Source: Camillea tinctor
Taxonomy: Eukaryota; Ascomycota; Sordariomycetes; Xylariales; Xylariaceae
Direction of reading: 5' to 3'
DNA: 64,000 nt
Assembly (NCBI GenBank): GCA_022578605.1
Contig: MU394097.1
Location: 248,001 to 312,000 of the forward strand
Under the pieces are notes generated by a model. It saw only the letters and a program-made list of their open reading frames with translations, had not been told where the DNA came from and ran no database searches. A program made the translations under genes and the position numbers. Shown one piece after another: positions 60,770 to 64,000 of this stretch; position 1 is the first letter of the stretch, and the number at the start of each line of letters is the position of its first letter.

Positions 60770-61995
60770 TACACACACATATACTCCCTCTCTTTCTTTC
60801 TCTTACACACACACACACACCTACACACATACGCACTAGGCTAGGCTAGGTACGATACCCTGCCAGACATACTGTGTGTGGTTGGGTGTGTGTAGTGTAG
60901 TATTAGTCGATGTCGTTGTTATTATCATCATAAGTAGTAGTTAGTAGCAGTAATAGTTGTTGTAGTAGTAGTAGTGGTATCAGCAATAGCCGATGACCGA
61001 ACTCAAGACCCGGCGCTTGGCCGAAGCAACACTAGTTCAGCTATCATAAAAAAGAGAAAAGAAAAAAAAAAGAGGCTTCGTTTACGATTACGATGTAGCG
61101 CCTCTTCCCTTCTAAGTAACACTTTCTCCTTCTCCTGTTCCTACTCCTCTCTCAACTCCTCTTCCTCGTGCGGTGGGCACCCAGATCTGAGATGTGAACA
61201 GCACTGGGCACAAGGTGGTGTGGGATCCCCTTGATACCTCCAGGTACTGACGGTACCCTGTCGGGGACCAGTGCCACCCGCCCTGTTCGCAGCCCAGCGT
61301 CTCTCTCCTCGCCTCCATGCAATTTCACGGTACCGCGGAAGTACCTATACCCTTCCCGGTCGACAACGCACACAAGCCGCTCATCATCGTGCAAGCTCCC
61401 ACAAGGACCCACCGCCTACAACTACTACTTCTCTACACGCCACCCCCCTCCCTTTCCGCTCCTCCTGCACTCCTGTATTGTTTCTTATTCCATTCCGACT
61501 CTAAGTTGTCTCTTATCTCGAGAGCCTTCAAAGTGAGCTTTGTCTCACACTAGCCTTGGTCGTAGACTTGTTGACCACTCTCTTGCTCTCTGCTTGCACT
61601 TATACCGCCTTGGTCCCTTCGCCTTCAACCGTCTGATTTCGGGTGTCCATCATCAGTTCACCACGCTCCTTCGCCAACAAAAAAAAAAACTCTTTTGGAT
61701 TGGTCTATCCGGGCATCTGACCTCCAGTCGTTCTTTACAACACCACTAATCAGACTTCTATGCAAGCCTCAAGTACATATAAACTTATATATACACAAAC
61801 ATACAGCTTTACTACGCCATTATTTTCCAGCACCGCTGTTGTCCTCTAATATCTCGGCTCCCTCTGAATCTCGATTTTATAAAAAGAAAACATCACTATA
61901 TACAGCATTTACCGCGTCCGAGTATTTATCGCCCCGACTACGAATATATAAAGTGCTTAATACCAATCCTTTTTTCATTATTCTCGGGGGGCATA
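60770..61995 (+). promoter_or_regulatory. Upstream region and probable 5' leader of the homeobox gene
   Basis: The right part (61,080-61,760) is C/T-rich on the plus strand, as expected for a transcribed leader. Near the gene it becomes AT-rich, with TATATAAAG at 61945-61953 and CCAAT at 61963-61967. The TATA motif is only about 50 nt from the ATG, so it would give a very short leader. Either it is not used or there are two promoters. CA repeats and GTA/TTG repeats occupy the left part. Upstream open frames (for example 61231-61536) look non-coding. Confidence 0.45.
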
Positions 61996-64000
61996 ATGAA
62001 CATGCAATTCTGTGCTCCACCGAACTTCGCTCCGGCCTTCGGCTTCGCCCATGGGCAAGGACCTACCATGCAGTATCCGGAGGGCCAGTACTCTGTGCAT
62101 CCCGGCTACCACGGCCTTCAGTACATGTATGGCTACCAACAGCCTCGCGGCCATATGATGGCCGACCGAAATGGGTTGGGCGACGGCAAGGCGGAATCAA
62201 AGCCGCGATTGTCCAAAGAAGAAGTTGAGAAGCTGGAGAAGGTTTTCCAGGAGAACCCCAAGCCTTCAAGTGCAGTGAAGGCACAGCTGGCAGACGGGCT
62301 CGGTCTAGAGCGACCTAGAATTAACGTAACACATCCATCCCATGCTATGCGAATCATTGACACTGACTAGTTTACTCAGGAACTGGTTTCAAAACCGACG
62401 TGCTAAGGCCAAGCAGGAGAGGAAGCAAGAGGAGTACGAGGCTCGGAGAGCGGCCGAGAAGACTGCATCAGAGCCGAATTCTCCGGATGAGGACAACGCC
62501 AGCAGGACCCCGGAGTACTTTGGTGAGAATACACCCAGAAGAGTACAGCCCGGGTCCTCTGCTCTTTTCCCCGGTATGAACTCGGGCTCCCACGCCAGTG
62601 ATTCGTGCGACGACCAGGACGAGGACGAGGCTGCCGATGACCATGATGATATCGGATCCTCATATGTGGAGCCATCGAAGCCTCAAACTTCTGAGCTCAA
62701 CGATTTCCAGTCTCCTCTGTCATTGGATTTCTCCGGCTCTGACGTTGCCATATTCTCTCATGAGCAACCTCAAGACTACGCTCAGTCTCGGTCCATGAGC
62801 AACTACACGCCCTTCCTATCAACCCAGAACCCTACAGAGCACTACGGCCACGAACAGCAGCCGGTCACTTTCCCCGATAACCTATCCTCTCCGGGCAACA
62901 GCGTGACATGCGAACAGCCTGGTGTTCATCAATATTCAGATATGCTAGGCGCAGGATTTCCGACCCCATCGACAGCAATGTTCCTAGCGCAATCTAGTAC
63001 AGGTGTTTCTGACATGGTCCATTCTCCTGAAGACGCGGCTATCCACGATGGACTAGTTCATTCCACTCAGAGGTCGGACCACTCAACACATTTGGGATCC
63101 CACGGCATGCCCACCCCAACCGACTCTTTTAAGTCTCCACCTCCTCCGGCCAACATAGCATCACGACGAAATATTCCACGCCCTGCAGCCCTTCAGGCCG
63201 CCTCCTTGAGACACCGCTCATACAATTTGGGCTGTGTGCCCAAGACCGCAATGGACGGATCAAAGCGGGGAGACCCTTCGAGCCCTGCGGCCGCTATACG
63301 TCGAATTTCCTCTGGAACTATCCCTAGCAGGATCCAAAAGTCTAGCATTGGACCGCGATCACCAATGATTTTCAGTCGGAACGCTGAGGCGCTCCTTCAG
63401 TATCACGCCCGGTCTCCTGTTGGAGCATCCACCGCCACATTTCCCGGTGCAGCTCCTCCCACTCCAATGACCCCGGCTGTGATAGACCAGCAATCCCTTC
63501 GAGAACCGACTGTATCTTCGACGTGCTCCGATGATGGATCGTTGATGCTAGGCGGTGTTGTCTCACCGAACATGATGCAAGAAATCAAGACGGAGTCGAA
63601 CCTTAAGACGCCACCGAGTACCCCTGGTCTTATGACCAACTTTGCCGCTCAAAACTTCAACGTTAACCCGTTTGGCAATGGAGTCGATTTTTCCGCCGAT
63701 CAGCCCATTTTCACGCCTTACTACACGGAATTCCCTGACCTCAGCCTCCGAAACGTTCCAAGTTACGTTGAGTTGAGCGACGGCAGTGTACCTGCGACCC
63801 CAATGTATCCGAGCATGGTCGGTTCTATCCACGAGCACGGTTCCTTTGGTAACACGATGGGAAATACCCAGTATGACTGGGACGCAAACGAATCGGTCAT
63901 CTCGCCGAAATCATCACCCGGCCAGCCTCGTTCCAAGCAAATCCAGTTCACACAGAATATGACTCCTCAGGACTACAACACAACTCACCAGGAGAAATAA
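61996..64000 (+). CDS. Homeodomain transcription factor (two exons, phase conflict at the intron)
   Basis: A nuclear DNA-binding regulator of the fungal homeobox group, possibly of the HTF1/HOX2 class that controls conidiation; the subclass is a guess. Exon 1 (61996-62325) encodes 110 residues ending in the homeodomain, with KPRLSKEEVEKLEKVFQENP and GLERPRIN. The next exon continues with the recognition helix NWFQNRRAKAKQE and a charged extension, then a long Ser/Pro-rich tail to a stop at 63998-64000. The best GT-AG intron is 62326-62379. It gives a one-base frame error, since in-frame joining needs exon 2 to start at 62381. Spliced canonically, the protein would end ELVSKPTC and lack helix 3. 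With the frame restored, about 649 residues are expected, and helix-3 residues W, F, N and R are intact. A sequence error, unusual splicing or a broken allele could explain this. Confidence 0.85.

Noticed and set aside
60298..60850. CRISPR-like or satellite array because of regular CA/CATA repeats
   Set aside because: These are plain microsatellites without spacers, in a eukaryotic genome.

Overview
The window is nuclear DNA of a filamentous ascomycete (Pezizomycotina, most likely Sordariomycetes). The evidence is short GT-AG introns with CTAAC/CTGAC-type branch sites, single monocistronic genes on both strands, and proteins that match typical filamentous-fungal housekeeping orthologues. It contains no operons, prophage, CRISPR array, tRNA or rRNA gene that I can support. 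A 10-N assembly gap lies at 8016-8025.

Only seven protein genes can be supported in 64 kb. From left to right they are: the N-terminal part of an Ssk2-type MAPKKK of the HOG stress pathway (minus, runs off the left edge); the replication-initiation factor Sld3 (plus, five exons); the exosome nuclease Dis3/Rrp44 (minus, two exons); the RSC chromatin-remodelling subunit Rsc7/Npl6 (plus, three exons); the nucleolar ribosome-assembly GTPase Nug1 (minus, two exons); a Gpp1/Dog1-type HAD sugar/glycerol phosphatase (plus, three exons); and a homeodomain transcription factor that ends exactly at the right edge (plus, two exons). Exon joins were worked out by hand from frame, splice sites and protein continuity.

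The rest is three large gene deserts: 11.3-27.3 kb, 30.2-40.7 kb and 44.0-62.0 kb. They are not simply AT-rich. They are packed with microsatellites, above all TAGG/CCTA tetranucleotide arrays, and with homopurine/homopyrimidine tracts and short palindromes. The stretch 50.7-57.7 kb is poorer in repeats but still has no recognisable gene. A young-looking MITE with perfect 58-bp terminal inverted repeats sits in a CA-repeat region at 60.45-60.77 kb.

The most interesting items are: the MITE; a one-base phase conflict at the intron inside the homeobox; a 104-nt uninterrupted homopurine tract directly before a perfect TATA box upstream of RSC7; a GC-rich zone covering the convergent 3' ends of SLD3 and DIS3; and the extreme gene sparsity. 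The genes do not form one pathway. Ssk2 and the Gpp-like phosphatase both relate to osmotic stress in yeast, but they lie more than 40 kb apart with unrelated genes between them.
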